Under the pieces are notes generated by a model. It worked only from the letters and a program-made list of their open reading frames with translations. It was not told the origin of the DNA and searched no databases. 64,000 nt of DNA from Sipunculus nudus (lineage: Eukaryota; Annelida; Sipuncula; Golfingiida; Sipunculidae): NCBI GenBank assembly GCA_026874595.1, contig CM049308.1:48491327-48555326 (forward strand), given 5' to 3'. Positions 25,858 through 39,437 of the stretch are shown here, piece by piece. Position 1 is the first letter of the stretch. Each line of letters starts with the position of its first letter. A program made the position numbers and the translations under genes.

Positions 25858-26501
25858 TTTAGAAATCACTGCAGGCGGGCAGTATTATATTTTTTACCTT
25901 TATTGTAAATTTTGATAAAAATGTCATATGATCAGTGAAAAGCATGAAAATAACAGGTTTTTTTGCTTAACAGGTAAAAGCAGTACATAACAAAAGAAAT
26001 AGTATCAAGATTGTATTATTTTATCTTCTTGAAAGATGAAAATCAGAATCAAAATGTTTGATGCGGGGGGTTTTAAATTGATGCGGGCTGTGCCTGAGAA
26101 CCATACCTTTTATTTTTTTTGGCCTCATATTATGTTTTTGAGTTAACATGTATAAGGGCACAACTGTAAAAAAAATTGAGTTAATTTGAGTTTTATATAC
26201 ATCAGCTGTTAAGGTCAAAGTTTTTTTATGAATCATGAAAATGTGGCTTCATTGAGAAGAAAAAGCATTTGATAATACAGTGTATGGCAAACAGCAGCTG
26301 TAACTTTATGTTGATCATGATGTAATGATCATGAATATTCTGATTATTATTGTCTTCTACAAAGACCATATGAAGCCTGCACTGACTGGAGTGTGTTGCT
26401 TTGATATCCGACATAACCTGTGTTTTCTTTAACACACAGTTTATTCTGTTGAACATCACACCCACTGCTTCACAATTGAATGAGATAAAATAACTGTTTC
26501 C

Positions 26502-27316
26502 TGGCTTGAACATCTCTCAGTCTGCCTGTCAGTATACCTGGCATGAACATCTCTCAGTCTGCCTGTCAGTATACCTGGCTTGAACATCTCTCAGTCTGCC
26601 TGTCAGTATACCTGGCATGAACATCTCTCAGTCTGCCTGTCAGTATACCTGGCTTGAACATCTCTTAGTCTGCCTGTCAGTATACCTGGCTTGAACATCT
26701 CTCAGCATGCCTGTCAGTGTACCTGGCATGAACATCTCCCAGCATGCCTGTCAGTATACCTGGCTTGAACATCTCTCAGTCTGCCTTTCAGTATACCTGG
26801 CATGAACTTCTCTCAGTCTGCCTGTCAGTATACCTGGCTTGAACATCTCTCAGTCTGCCTGTCAGTATACCTGGCATGAACATCTCTCATTCTGCCTGTC
26901 AGTATACCTGGCATGAACATCTCTCAGTCTGCCTGTCAGTATACCTGGCTTGAACATCTCTCAGTCTGCCTGTCAGTATACCTGGCATGAACATCTCTCA
27001 GTCTGCCTGTCAGTATACCTGGCATGAACATCTCTCAGTCTGCCTGTCAGTATACCTGGCTTGAACATCTCTCAGTCTGCCTGTCAGTATACCTGGCATG
27101 AACATCTCTCAGTCTGCCTGTCAGTATACCTGGCTTGAACATCTCTTAGTCTGCCTGTCAGTATACCTGGCTTGAACATCTCTCAGCATGCCTGTCAGTA
27201 TACCTGGCTTGAACATCTCCCAGCATGCCTGTCAGTATACCTGGCATGAACATCTCTCAGTCTGTCTGTCAGTATACCTGGCATGAACAACTATCAGCCT
27301 GCCTGTCAGTAAACCT
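26502..27316. repeat. 37-bp minisatellite, about 22 copies
   Basis: Unit of 37 bp around GAACATCTCTCAGTCTGCCT. It alternates CATGAAC and CTTGAAC versions in a partly regular higher-order pattern. A block of units with CAGCATGCC appears twice (about 26700 and 27185), which points to duplication of several units at once. Confidence 0.96.
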
Positions 27317-29984
27317 GGGGGACTAGCACAACGATGTGTGTATATCTTTATAAGAAGTGTAAACTAGCTCTGGTCTAAATGTCATTATGTATGAACATGG
27401 TTAAGCCTTCACTGAAAAGCTAACTGGCTATGATATCCAGCTGAACGATTATGTCTTATTTATCTCAGCATCAAATCTGGGCTCTCGCTAGCCGCTTGCC
27501 AAGTCGCCAAATGCGAGTAATTTGTCCAAAATGTGAGGAAACTTTTTGCAGAAATCTCCACGGTGGCAATTAAAAAATCATACACAAATCTCCATGAAAA
27601 TCTGGTTAATATACTCTTTTAAATATAACATTGATTATTCCGTGATTGTGTTTGTTTACAACTTACCAACTAGAAACCATGTTAATGTGGGTCTGTCTAA
27701 AATTCGGAGAAAAATATATTTGGAGATGTTTATGTTCAAGTAACATGAACAGCCATAATTAATCTCTGGCTCTCGGAGAATTCTCTGACAGATGCCCATT
27801 ATTCTTTTAAAACAAAAACTAACTCTGCTCTGATTGGTCAGTAATTGAGCATGGAACTTGGCTAAGCTCTCATTGGACAGAAGGTATATTTCGCTGATCA
27901 TCTGTAAGTTGTTACATGGTTTACGTGTCAGTATATGACAATATTACGGTGATTGATTTCATACACCGTAATAAATAAAGCGTACTGGGTAATGCGTTTT
28001 CTTAATTAAAGTGTAATTTGCCAGCATCTTACAAAGATTTTTGTCAGTGGTTAATATACCGCCTTATGGTCTTGTAACAATGGCCACTATAGTCAGCAAA
28101 ATATAAGCTTTTCTTGAACGGAGAAGTTCTTCAGTCAAATAATAACTGCTGAAGATCGTTTCGTGTGTTCCCGCACGTGCCTCATGTCAGAGGCAGCATT
28201 ATGTGTGGACATATAATCTGATTTCAGAGGAAAAAGTAATGTCAGTAAAGATAACAGAATTCTTCACACATTCCGACACAGGACGGCCGTAGTCTGAGCA
28301 TGTTGTGAATGATGCCATTGATCGGACCGATCACACAGAAATTGTGCCTAATAAGAAATGTCGGTACAACCGAAATAAAAATAGATCAATTGTTCAAGCA
28401 TGGTTTATGACGTGAAAGACTGTCGGGATGGGATGTTTTTTTTTGCAAGACTGTATTGCCAACAAAAAGCAGAATATATTCACCAAAGGAAAACAGTAAT
28501 AGTAACTAAAAGTAATAGCTATTAATTTATTATCCTCTTACTATTACTATTATTCATAATTTTTTTATCACTTTTTTTTCTATTACTGCCTATTACTGAT
28601 TAAATGTTTTGGAATTGCTGCCTATTGCTATGGTCTATAATATGTTATGTATTAATCAGCTGAAAAGATTAAATTCAGCTAAACTCATTAAATGTTTCCT
28701 ATGGTTAACAGAAGTTAGCTGTGGCTAATGATTTTTCCACCTAATTAGCCACAGTGGCTAACCAGTTTCTGTGGCCACCGCTAGCCCAGCAAATGTTTAT
28801 GTTATGGTGAAAGAGACATACTTTGAAAGTATAAAACAAGAATACAGCTTATTCAGATCTACCATTGATCTGTAATAAGGATCTTGTCACATTTATGAAA
28901 TACACTGCAACCCACATATGTGAGAACAGGCTTTATAGGAGGGTGAAACATACTTAATAAAGCCAAAATCTGTCATTGTTACTATTGAAGCCTAGTGCAT
29001 AAATCATCACACAGAACCAGGGGGTGAACAGCAAAGTCAAATACATCAAGTCTCATATACTCCACTCTCATAACAAAGCCACAAGAGCTGATCATCTCAG
29101 CAAATTTAACTTACTACTGTTTATACACTGTGACTTCATGAAACTGAGCACACTCTATAAAGCAAACATGAACACGGGCTCCCTGGTCTGAGGTGTTTGC
29201 ACAAGTAAACTTACCTGTGTAATCAGCGTGACAGGGTTCACCAGTGTGTAGGTGCTCCTACATTGTATATCCTTGCTACAGTAACACACCAGACCATGTA
29301 GAAGTGTCAGTCACTAGATGGTGGTAGTGACTGATTCTCTACTGGTTCATCAGCAGATTTTGTGGTAGTTACAGATTCTCTACTTCAATAAGGAATGTAG
29401 TTGACTTCTGTGACAGTGTTAGATTATGCAGTGTGACACCAGTACAAGCTAGTCAGCATGGATGTTTGCCCTAGATCTCGTTTGAACTCTCTCAGTGTCC
29501 TCAGTGTCACTGCCTCTGTAATTTGCTTCCAGCCCGCCCCCTCCTATGTCTCTTACTGACGTCTCAGACTATCACAGCGCCTCCCCTCTTTCATTTTTAT
29601 GCTGCACAGATTAATTGCTGGTATGTATAAAAAAAGCATGCAGGATATACATATCATGGTTCATACAACATTTGATATCAGTCATGGTATTTAGTGTTAA
29701 TACATGCATATATAGTCTGTGCTGCTTATTCATTCTTTATCTAGAAATACAAGTGAAAATGTTGTGTCACATAATTATGAGTGGTGAGAATAAAATATTT
29801 TTCATGAGTTTCTGTGCTTTAAAATATTTAAGCAAAACTAGTGCAAAATAGAAACTGTATTGTTCCAGAAAATATTATCAGAGTGTTCATTTTTCACTGG
29901 CAGCAGTTTTAAACTTAATTTAAAAATTTATAAACATTCATTACAGCCATGGAAATGGAAAGTGTTCTGATATGTACAATGTTG
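27317..29984. other. Non-coding DNA, no gene recognised
   Basis: Mixed AT-rich sequence. Short repeats of GGCTAA/TTAGCC occur at 28710-28790. No convincing exon. Confidence 0.5.
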
Positions 29985-30985
29985 TCAACCTAATGTGAGG
30001 GTACACTATCTGCCTGTGACCTAATGCTTGGGTACACCATATGATTGTGACCTAATCCTGGGGTACACCATCTAATATGACCTAATGCATGGATACACCA
30101 TCTACCTATGACCTAATGCTGGGGTACACCACTTACCAGGGACCTAATGCTAGGGTACACCATCTACCTATTATCCAATGCTAGGATATACCATCAGCCT
30201 GTGACCCAAAACTAGGATAAACCATCTACCTAGTATTACCTAATGCTAGGATAGGCAATCTACCTATTACCAAATGCAAGGGTACACCATCTGCCTGTGA
30301 CCTAATACTGAGGTACACCATCTATCTTTGACCTAATGCTGGGGTACACCATCTGCCTATGACCTAATGCGAGGGTACACCATCTGGAAGTGACCTAATG
30401 CTTGGGAACACCATCTGCCTGTGACCTAATGCTAGGGTACACGATCTGCATGTGACCTAATGATAGGGTACAACGTCTACCTATTACCCAAAGCTTGGGT
30501 ACACCATATGATTGTGACCTAATCCTGGGGTACACCATCTGATATGACCTTATACAGGGGGACACCATCTGCCATGCCGGAACCTAATGCCAGGGTACAC
30601 CATCTACCTATTACCCAATGCTAGGATACACCATCTGCCTGTGACCTAATACTGGGGTACACCATCTGCCATTGACCTAATGCTAGGGTACATCATCTAT
30701 CTGTGACCTAATGCTAGGGTACACCACCTACCTGTGACCTAATGCTAGGATACACCATCTGCCTGTGACCTAATGCTAGGGTACACCATCTACCTATATC
30801 CCAGTGCTAGGATACACCATCTGCCTGTGACCTAATGCTAAGGTACACCATCTACCTATTACCCAATGCCAGGATACACCACCTGCCTGTGGCCTAATGC
30901 TGGAGTACAATGTCAATCTACCTATGACCTAATGCTGGGGTACACCATCTACCTGTGACTTATGCTAGGATACTTCATCTCTCTA
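29985..30985. repeat. 31-bp minisatellite, about 32 copies
   Basis: Unit of 31 bp around GACCTAATGCTAGGGTACAC followed by CATCTACCTGT. It is fairly diverged, with many single-base variants, so it is probably an old array. Confidence 0.95.
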
Positions 30986-31659
30986 TTGCCTTCTGGTTGC
31001 TTTACTTAAGCAGAGATGAATATATTCTCACCTCATTTTTGTACAACTACATATATATTGAGCCAAGTGTACAACAGAAAATGTTTTTTGATGCCCCTGT
31101 TCCTGTTCTTTGTTTGCTGTTGTGGAAAAGGTACTTTTTTGGTACACTCAGCTGTTACTAGGGAGACCAGTACAGATGTACATAATCTCTGTACAAAATG
31201 TGAACAAATCTGGCCCAGTCAGATCTTCACAACTGTCATGGACATATTTATCAACTTCAGCACATTTTCTTTTTAATTCTGAAACAAAATTAAAAGCTCT
31301 TCATCAATAATGATTTTCACCAAGTAGGTCATATGGTCATTTCTTATACTATCTACATTTGTAATGATATTCATTAATTCCAAAATAATTGTTATGAAAG
31401 GCAATTCAAGCCTGATAGACTGGCATCATGCGTTTGTTATGAAAAGTAAAAGAATGTTCATCAGGCCCACTTTTGTTTCTGTTATGAGAACGATTTTCTC
31501 CAGATTTAAAAAATGTTTTGATATATAATATATTGTCTGATGCACAGGTGAGCCATGTTGGTTTATCATTGGTAATTTGGCATTCATTTATAATTAGGTC
31601 CCCAATTGAATCAGCGGGTGCCCCATATAAATCACCCTGTCATTTTGTCTGTCCAGCTG

Positions 31660-32230
31660 TCTGTCCATTCACAAATTCGTTTCCAGATGTTAACTCCAGT
31701 TTGGATTGACATATGGATTTCAAACCTATCATATATATGGCCCACCACTAAAGCAAGAACCCTACTGATTTTGGGGTCATGAGGTTAAAAGTCAAGGTTA
31801 CAGGACCCACATTTTAAAAATGTTTGTGGGTGCATTTTAAGCCAAACTTTTCATTCCAGACCTCCAATCTTGCACATGTAGGACATCTGCCAGTATGGGA
31901 AGACCTCTATTTATCTTGGGGTCATAAGGTCAAAGGTCAAGGACACAGGAGCTATCCGTCCACAAATTTGTTTCTGGATGATAACTCCAGTTTTGATTGA
32001 CACATGGATTTCAGACTTGATGTATAAATGGTCCACCACTTATTTAAGAATCCTATAGATTTTGGGGTGAAGAAGTTAAAGGTCAATGCCACCACACACA
32101 AATCTTTAAAAAGTTTGTTGAGGCTTTGTAAATGATTCATCCAAAATATTTCACTTTTGGATGACCTAACAATATGGGTAGAACCATATTGATTTCATCA
32201 TCAAAAGTTCTTGGCTTAGTGTTTAAATAC
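31660..32230. repeat. Two tandem copies of a 290-bp unit
   Basis: Copies start near 31670 and 31962. Shared blocks include ACTCCAGTTT, GGATTTCA, GATTTTGGGGT and AGGTTAAAAGTCAA-like words. Diverged and non-coding. Confidence 0.8.
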
Positions 32231-33055
32231 TGTTTTGGGTCAGTTTCCTCTGTCTCTGCATGTTATCAGGTCTTTTTATTTTATTTTTTTTGAATCATCA
32301 CTCAGTGTGCACTAGAAGTCCATGAGCCTTTTGTTGGGCCCTTTCTGACCTGTCAGTATTCTAGTTTCATGCTTGATCCCTTCAGTTGGGACTCAGGTTG
32401 TTAAAGATTCCTTTGTTATACCTGCCTGTTACCAATGAACATTTAAAGAAATCTGAAAAAAGACAGTTAAGCATGTCAGTGACCAGAAAAAGGAACAAAT
32501 ACAGTTAACAGGGTATCTTTACAAGCACACTGGTTGATAACTTTAAGATCCCTGCTGCTGTTGGTGGACTGTCAGCTCTAAGGGTGTAGTTATTGAACAG
32601 AAGTGGAGTTTTATGAAGAGATAATGCTAACACATCTGGTTTATGAGCAATTCAGCCACCAGTGGTCAAAGATTGTCTTAATGTACCTGAAATTAATAGT
32701 AAGAAAGCTGTATAACTTACCCACAGGCCACGACCAGTACGAGACAACAGCCACCAAAGTTACTGAATGATGTGCTGCTAGGAATTAATGACAGCACATC
32801 TCAGCTCTTCCCACCAAGTCCACAATCAATAGTACATCTGAGCTTGATTTTCTTACCAATTTCCTTCAGCTTTCACGGTTTTTGTTAGGACCATGTGTGT
32901 ATGGACCACAGGAGTCTGCAGTGAAGGACGGGGTAATGGGACAGTCTTTAAAACTGTGTGAGGCTTAATGTATTACACACTTGACCTTGAAGTAAAAGGG
33001 GTGGGTTGACAAAAAAAGTCTCTCTGAGAAATGAGGAACAATGAATTGGGACCAG
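32231..33055. other. Non-coding; one weak exon candidate
   Basis: At 32728 a CTTACCCACAG acceptor-like site is followed by a plus-strand frame open for about 50 codons (ATTSTRQQPPKLLNDVLL at its start). It lacks a clear donor and I recognise no family, so no gene is called. Confidence 0.4.
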
Positions 33056-33059
33056 TCCT

Positions 33060-34215
33060 CACTAGTTTAACTCCAGCAGTCCTATCACTGTTGCCACTGA
33101 GACAGCTGTGTATTGGTGTAGGTGCCATATTAAGACAGCTTGTCACAAGGGTTGCCACTGAGAGGACTGTGTGGAGATGTAGGTGCCATATTAAAACAGC
33201 TTGTCACCAGGGTTGCCACTGCAAGGGCTGTGAGGTGATGTAGGTGCCATATTAGACAGTATGCCACCAGGGTTGCCAATGAGACAGCTGTTTGGTGGTG
33301 TAGGTGCAATATTAAAACAGCTTGTCACCAGGGTTGCCAATGAGACAGCTTTTTGGTGGTGTAGGTGCCATATTAAAACAGCTTGTCACAAGGGTTGCCA
33401 CTGAGAGGGCTGTGTGGTGATGTAGGTGCCATATTAAAACAGCTTGTCACCAGGGTTGCCACTGCAAGGGCTGTGAGGTGATGTAGGTGCCATATTAGAC
33501 AGCTTGCCATCAGGGTTGCCACTGCAAGGGCTTTGAGGTGATGTAGGTGCCATATTAGGACAGCTTGTCACCAGGGTTGTCACTGCGAGGGCTGTGAGGT
33601 GATGTAGGTGCCATATTAAAACAGCTTGCCATCAGGGTTGCCACTGCAAGTGCTTTGAGGTGATGTAGGTGTCATATTAGGACAGCTTGCCACCAGGGTT
33701 GCCACTGAGAGGGCGGTGTGGTGATGTAGGTGCCATATTAAAACAGCTTGTCACAAGGGTTGCCACTGAGAGGGCTGTGTGGTGATGTAGGTGCCATATT
33801 AAAACAGCTTGTCACCAGGGTTGTCACTGCAAGGGCTGTGAGGTGATGTAGGTGCCATATTAAGACAGCTTGCCACCAGGGTTGTCACTGCGAGGGCTGT
33901 GTGGTGATGTAGGTGCCATATTAAAACAGCTTGTCACAAGGGTTGCAACTGAGACAGCTGTTTGGTGGTGTAGGTGCCATATTAAAACAGCTTGCCACCA
34001 GGGTTGCCACTGAGAGGGCTGTGTGGTGATGTAGGTGCCACATTAAAACAGCTTGTCACCATGGTTGCCACAGCGAGGGCTGTGTGGTGGGGTAGGTGCC
34101 TGCGTAGCTTGGCACCAGGGTTGCCACTGTAAGGGCTGTGTAGTTGTGTAGGTGCCATATTAAAACAGCTTGCAACCAGGGTTGCCACTGAGAGGGCTGT
34201 GTGGTGGTGTAGTGT
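33060..34215. repeat. 61-bp minisatellite, about 18 copies
   Basis: Unit of about 61 bp with the core GATGTAGGTGCCATATTAAA. Variants with CAAGGGCTG, GAGAGGGCTG and GAGACAGCTG are interspersed. Confidence 0.95.
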
Positions 34216-35045
34216 TGTAGGACACTGCTTACAAGATGTATTGCCCATTACCAAATTTTGATCATGTGACATGTATGATTATGTAAACTACAGAAGATGC
34301 CGCTTATATTAACACATTTCCTATGAGCTGAAATCATATATTTTTTTCTGTGAATTTTTCCACACTTTTAAGCTATAGGTAGTCATGACTTCAGCATACT
34401 GCAGTATTTTTTTCATTGTTACCCATACTTATACACTGTTTTGCACAGAGTGATTGTAAAGAATGACAGACTACAACCATCAGTCTGATACTTAGAGTGG
34501 CACAAATGGTGACCATTAAAACAAGGATGTCAAAACTTCATAATACACAGACACATTCTTGAAAAGTCTTTCTTGCAAATCCAAAATAAGATCACTTGTG
34601 ATCTACATTTATGTGCTGTGGCCTTAAGTAGTTTCAGATTCAGCTTGGCCTCATGTCCCATGGTCCATTAGTTCTTTGAACATCAGCCTCTGAATGTTGT
34701 AGGTCCTTTGCCAAAACCCATCCTAGTTGCCCATTGTTATATACTATGTAGGTAACAGCAGCAGGACTAATACAACATTATTACACATTACCATACACAT
34801 TTCCATACAAACTGCCGTACACACAACCATATACATTACCGTAATACACAGTGACAACAATCATTAAGTTTAAAAAAGTTCTAAACCAGAAGGTTAAAGC
34901 AGATTATATTCCTATTTTTCTGTCTCTTTGCATTTATTAATGAGACTGAATAATTACATCAGTTGTCTGTTTCTCAGTATTTTGTATGCTTATTGACTAT
35001 GGATAGTTTATCAAATCGAAGAAGACATTTGGGACCATCTTTCTT
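34216..35045. other. Non-coding DNA, no gene seen
   Basis: Ordinary mixed sequence. ACATTACCATACACA-like words repeat at 34780-34850. Confidence 0.5.
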
Positions 35046-35046
35046 T

Positions 35047-35375
35047 GTGGAGCATGGTGGCGTAATGGTAAGGGTGCTAGACTTGTGACCGCAAGGTTGA
35101 GGGTTCGTGTTCAGTTCTGACTGCCGTCTGCACCAAGACTCCAAGCCAAAGTCTTTACCACAAGGGTACACTCGCTTAACCCAGGCGTGAATGGGTACTG
35201 GTCATGGGCAGCAAGCAAATGTAGAACCAATAACCTTCTAATGCCTGATATGGCTAGTTGGCTTGTATGCTCCACAGGGAGCTGAGAAAAACTACAAGAA
35301 TGAACGGGCCTGAAAGACCAGGAAGGCAAAGTGTAAAGTCAGATGGGACTGACACCGTCAGAAATATCAGACTAT
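35047..35375 (+). mobile_element. tRNA-derived SINE, second family
   Basis: The head resembles a tRNA: GGTGGCGTAATGGTAAGGGT (A-box region) and GGGTTCGTGTTCAG (B box) about 40 bp later. The body differs from the SINEs at 16 and 21 kb and includes CTTAACCCAGGCGTGAATGG. The 3' limit is uncertain, and no target-site duplication was identified. Confidence 0.65.
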
Positions 35376-36059
35376 TAACCCCAACCTTTACCTTTTCTTT
35401 AATGCACTTTTTTACACTACCTAATTACAACATCTGCATTGTAGGTCCCTCAAAAATCCTAACGGTTAAGGCCTAAAATTTTCAAAATCTGCGCTGAGGC
35501 TTAATCTGTCCTGTCTGTTTTCCAGTATGCTGAGTAAACAAGGGACCTTTTGGGTCTCATTGTTTAGCTGAAAATCATTCTTAGAATATTTGTATAAAAT
35601 TCTAGTGGTTCTGTTGACTGTGCACTTTGATGGACTACATGAAAGAATCAGGAGTCTCTCATGATCACAAACATGTATTTGTAAAAGTTTCAGTATTTCA
35701 AATAAGTGACTGTAATATGCATGAGAATGTATCCACTGGGAACATACAAAACCCTGAAAATTATACAATAATGGGCATGAGCTGAAGCATAATAATAACA
35801 AGTGACCAATGGGTCATGACGCTCAGCTGACTGGGAAGAGATTCGCAAAAGGAAATTTTAACATCAGAATGGTAGTATATACTCATTCAACTGAAACATC
35901 AAACAGATTAACCAACAGGCAAAGATTAAGTCTGTATTTATATATCTCAAAAATAGAGAAAAAATGTGTAAACTTTAAAAACTAGAATATGGGTAGCCGA
36001 CAAGTGACTACGTGTATCCGTCAAAATCAGAGTGGAACGGGTGAAGTGAGGCATGGATT

Positions 36060-37345
36060 GAGTGGCAAGGGGAAATAGAGTGAGGTATGTTGCATATTAG
36101 CATGAATGTCAGCAGCCTAAATGTGTATGTAGGTTGTGCCACCTACCACAAATCCAGAAAGCTGTTCAAGTTGTATACATATGCAAAATTTTAGGCAGAA
36201 AAGTCAAACCACTACATGTATATGAGTGATTTTAGCCCACAGCAGACAAACAGACAGACGCTGTGCAAAATGGTTGCAGGTGGCCCCTTCAGTTTTGTGT
36301 ATGATAAAGACCAAGTGAGATCTAAACACATACACAATTTTGGCCCAATCGGTCAAATGGTTCCTGAGATATGAGCTTGGATGTGTGCAGTGCTAACTAG
36401 AATTTAGGTGGCGCCACCTGTCATAAAATCACAAAAGCTGTCCAGGATGTATAAACCTGCAAAATTTTAGGCAATTATGTCAAACCACTACAGAGAAATG
36501 AGTGATTTTAGGCCTCGGCAGACAAACAGACAGACGCTGTGCAAAATGTGCAAAAAAGGATGCAGGTGGCACCACCAGTTTTGTGTATGATAAAAAGCTA
36601 TGTGAGATCTATACACATGCAAAATTTTGGCCAAAGTGATTTTAACCCAAGGCAGATGAACAGATGGACACTGTGCAAACATGGTTACAGATGGCGCCAC
36701 CATTTTTTGTGTATGTTATAAAGCTATCCAAGGGCTACATTTGTATTAATTTTATTTCCTGATCGGTCAAACGGTTCCTGAGGTATGAGCTTGGATGTCA
36801 GAAGCGTGAACGTGAATGTAGGTGGCGCCACCTGTCATAAAATCAAGAAAGCTATCCAGGATGTATACGCATGCCGAATTTCAGGTGAATAAGTCAATTC
36901 ACTGCAGAGATATGAGTGATTTTTAACCCAAGGCAGATGAACAGATTGACACTGTGCAAACATGGTTACAGGTGGCGCCACCATTTTTGTGTATGTTATA
37001 AAGCTATCCAAGGGCTACATTTTATATAAATTTTTATTTCCTGATCGGTCAAACGGTTTCTGAGATATGAGCTTGGATGTCTGCAGCGTGAACATGAATG
37101 TAGGTGGCGCCACCTGTCATAAAATCAAGAAAGCTCTCCAGGATGTATACGCATGCTGAATTTCAGGTGAATTAGTCAATTCACTGCAGAGATATGAGTG
37201 ATTTTAACCCAAGGCAGATGAACAGATGGACACTGTGCAAACATGGTTACAGGTGGCGCCACCATTTTTTGTGTATGTTATAAAGCTGTCCAAGGGCTAC
37301 ATTTGTATAAATTTTATTTCCTGATCGGTCAAACGGTTCCCGAGA
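36060..37345 (+). repeat. Array of about 290-bp units with GGTGGCGCCACC
   Basis: About four and a half units. Each holds two copies of the perfect 12-bp palindrome GGTGGCGCCACC (or a near variant), one after AATGTAGGT and one after TTGCAGGT, and the shared phrases GATATGAGCTTGGATGTC and GGATGTATA. The same unit forms the larger array at 57190-60110. Open frames of 60-70 codons inside it are incidental. Confidence 0.9.
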
Positions 37346-37539
37346 TTTGAGGGTTTATGTGTGGATACAGACGCACAAATGGATGCTGGGCAGAGAGGAA
37401 AGGTCAGAGGTCAACGCAGATTGGTTAGGCACCAGTTCACATGTGACCCTATAATCGGTGTTAGGTTTCAGAAAAATGGTGTTGTAGTTATTGAGATACT
37501 GCAGTTTTTGTATCAAATTTTCCATTTTTCTGGGGGGTA

Positions 37540-39390
37540 TTTTGAAGCCATACAGCTTAAAGAATATGGGTAACAGAGACCTTATTTCAGGTTTCCATGG
37601 AGACTTTTCATGGGTCTCCCTGTGTGTCAAGAATGAAGATTCTATGTCCAGTTTTTATGATTTGTGCCCTGTTAACAGATGTTCATATCTTAAAAGGTCT
37701 CAAAAATAGAGAAAAAATTCGTAAAAAAAACCCAACAAATACAGGTGGCGCCATTAGTCTGCAGATACTGATGAAACTCTCCATGATCAATATCCATGCA
37801 AACAATTATGGTGATCTCTGCATTAATTGTTCAGATACTTCTGCTTTTGTATCAAATTTTTCATTATTCTGGGGGGGGGGGGGGGGGGGGGTAATTGGGA
37901 GCCCCCCACAGCTTAAAGTATATGGGTAACAGAGACCTTATTTTAGGTTTCCATGGAGACTTTTCATGGACCTCTCAGTGTGTCAAGAATGAAGATTCTA
38001 GGTCCAGTCTTTATGATTTGTGCCCTGTTAACAGCTGTTCACATTTTTAAAGGTCTCAAAAATAGAGAAAACAATTCGTAAAAATTGAAAAATACAGGTG
38101 GCGCCACCAGTCTGCAGAAACTGATGAAACATCTCATGATCAATATGTATGCCAAAAATCATGACCATCAGTGATGTAGTTAATGATATATTGAAGTTTT
38201 TGTATGAAATTTTTTACTATTCTGGGGGGTACTTTGTGGCCCCATAGCTTGAAGGATATGGGTAACAGAGACCTAATTTCTGGTTTCCATGGAGACTTTT
38301 CATAGGTCTCTCAGTGTGTTGAGAATGAAGATTCTAGGTCCAGTCGTCATGATTTGTGCCACGTTAACAGATTACAGCATCCTTAAAGGTCTCAAAAATA
38401 CAGGAAAAAATAGTAAAAAAAATCGAATACAGGTGGCGCCACCAGTCTGCAGGAACTGATGGAACATCTCATGATCAATATGTATGCCAAAAATCATGAC
38501 CATCAGTGATGTAGTTATTGAGACATTGAAGTTTTTTTATGAAATTTTTTACTATTCTGGGGGGTACTTTGGGGCCCCATAGCTCGAAGGATATGGGTAA
38601 CAGAGACCTAATTTCTGGTTTCCAGGAGACTTTACATAGTTCTCTCAGTGTGTCGAGAATGAAGATTCTAGGTCCAGTTGTTATGATTTGTGTCAAGTTA
38701 ATAGATGACAGCATCCTAAAAGGTCTCAAAAATACAGGAAAAAATCGTTAAAAAAAATCGAACAATACAGGTGGCGCCACCAGTCTGCAGGAACTGATGG
38801 AACAGCTCATGATCAATATGTATGCCAAAAATCATGACCATCAGTGATGTAGTTATTGAGACATTGAAGTTTTTTTTAAGAAATTTTTGACTATTCTGGG
38901 GGGTACTTAGGGGCCCCATAGCTCGAAGGATACGGGTAACAGAGACCTAATTTTTGGTTTCCATGGAGACTTTTCACAGTTCTCTCAGTGTGTGGAGAAA
39001 GAAGATTCTAGGTCCAGTCGTTACGATTTGTGCCAAGTTAACAGATGACAGCATCCTAAAAGGTCTCAAAAACAGAGGAAAAAATCGTAAAAAATCGAAC
39101 AATACAGGTGGCGCCACCAGTCTGCAGGAACTGATGGAACATCTCATGATCAATATGTATGCCAAAAATCATGACCATCAATCAAGTAGTTAATGAGATA
39201 TTGAAGTTTTTGTATGAAATTTTTGACTTCTCTGGGGGGTACTTTGGGGCACCATAGCTCAAAGGATATGGGTAACAGAGACCTAATTTCTGGTTTTTTC
39301 ATGGACCTCCCAGAATCCCAAGTTACAAGGTTCTAGGTCCAGCGGTTACGATTTGTGCTTGGTTAACAGATGGACAGACGGACAGATGGA
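37540..39390 (+). repeat. Array of about 335-bp units with GGTGGCGCCACC
   Basis: Five to six units sharing GATATGGGTAACAGAGACCT, GAAGATTCTAGGTCCAG and CAGGTGGCGCCACCAGTCTG. A 21-base poly-G tract (37871-37891) replaces the usual CTGGGGGGTA in one unit. A diverged relative of this unit lies in an ERCC2 intron at 50290-51180. Confidence 0.9.
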
Positions 39391-39437
39391 CAAAGAGTGA
39401 TCGCTATAGCTCAGATGACTTTCAGTCAGCTGAGCTA

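Larger units (their letters stand above)
35799..39437 (+). mobile_element. CAAGGGACCC-type element holding two tandem arrays
   Basis: It begins CAAGTGACCAATGGGTCA then TGACGCTCAGCTGA and ends TCAGTCAGCTGAGCTA after a GACAGACGGACAG tract. The end words GCTCAGCTGA and TCAGCTGAGC are reverse complements, so the element has short subterminal inverted repeats. The ends match the elements at 40429, 53901 and 61653. The interior is two different tandem arrays and no protein frame. Internal core repeats beside an ACRG-type tetranucleotide tract are the plan known from pearl / Helentron-associated non-autonomous elements of bivalves; membership is inferred. Related copies elsewhere have different interiors. 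Confidence 0.75.

Noticed and set aside
26502-27316. CRISPR-like array
   Set aside because: Units are contiguous without unique spacers, and the genome is eukaryotic. It is a minisatellite.
32728-32890. Possible plus-strand exon after CTTACCCACAG
   Set aside because: No good donor and no family match. It could belong to the gene ending at 44961 but nothing links them.
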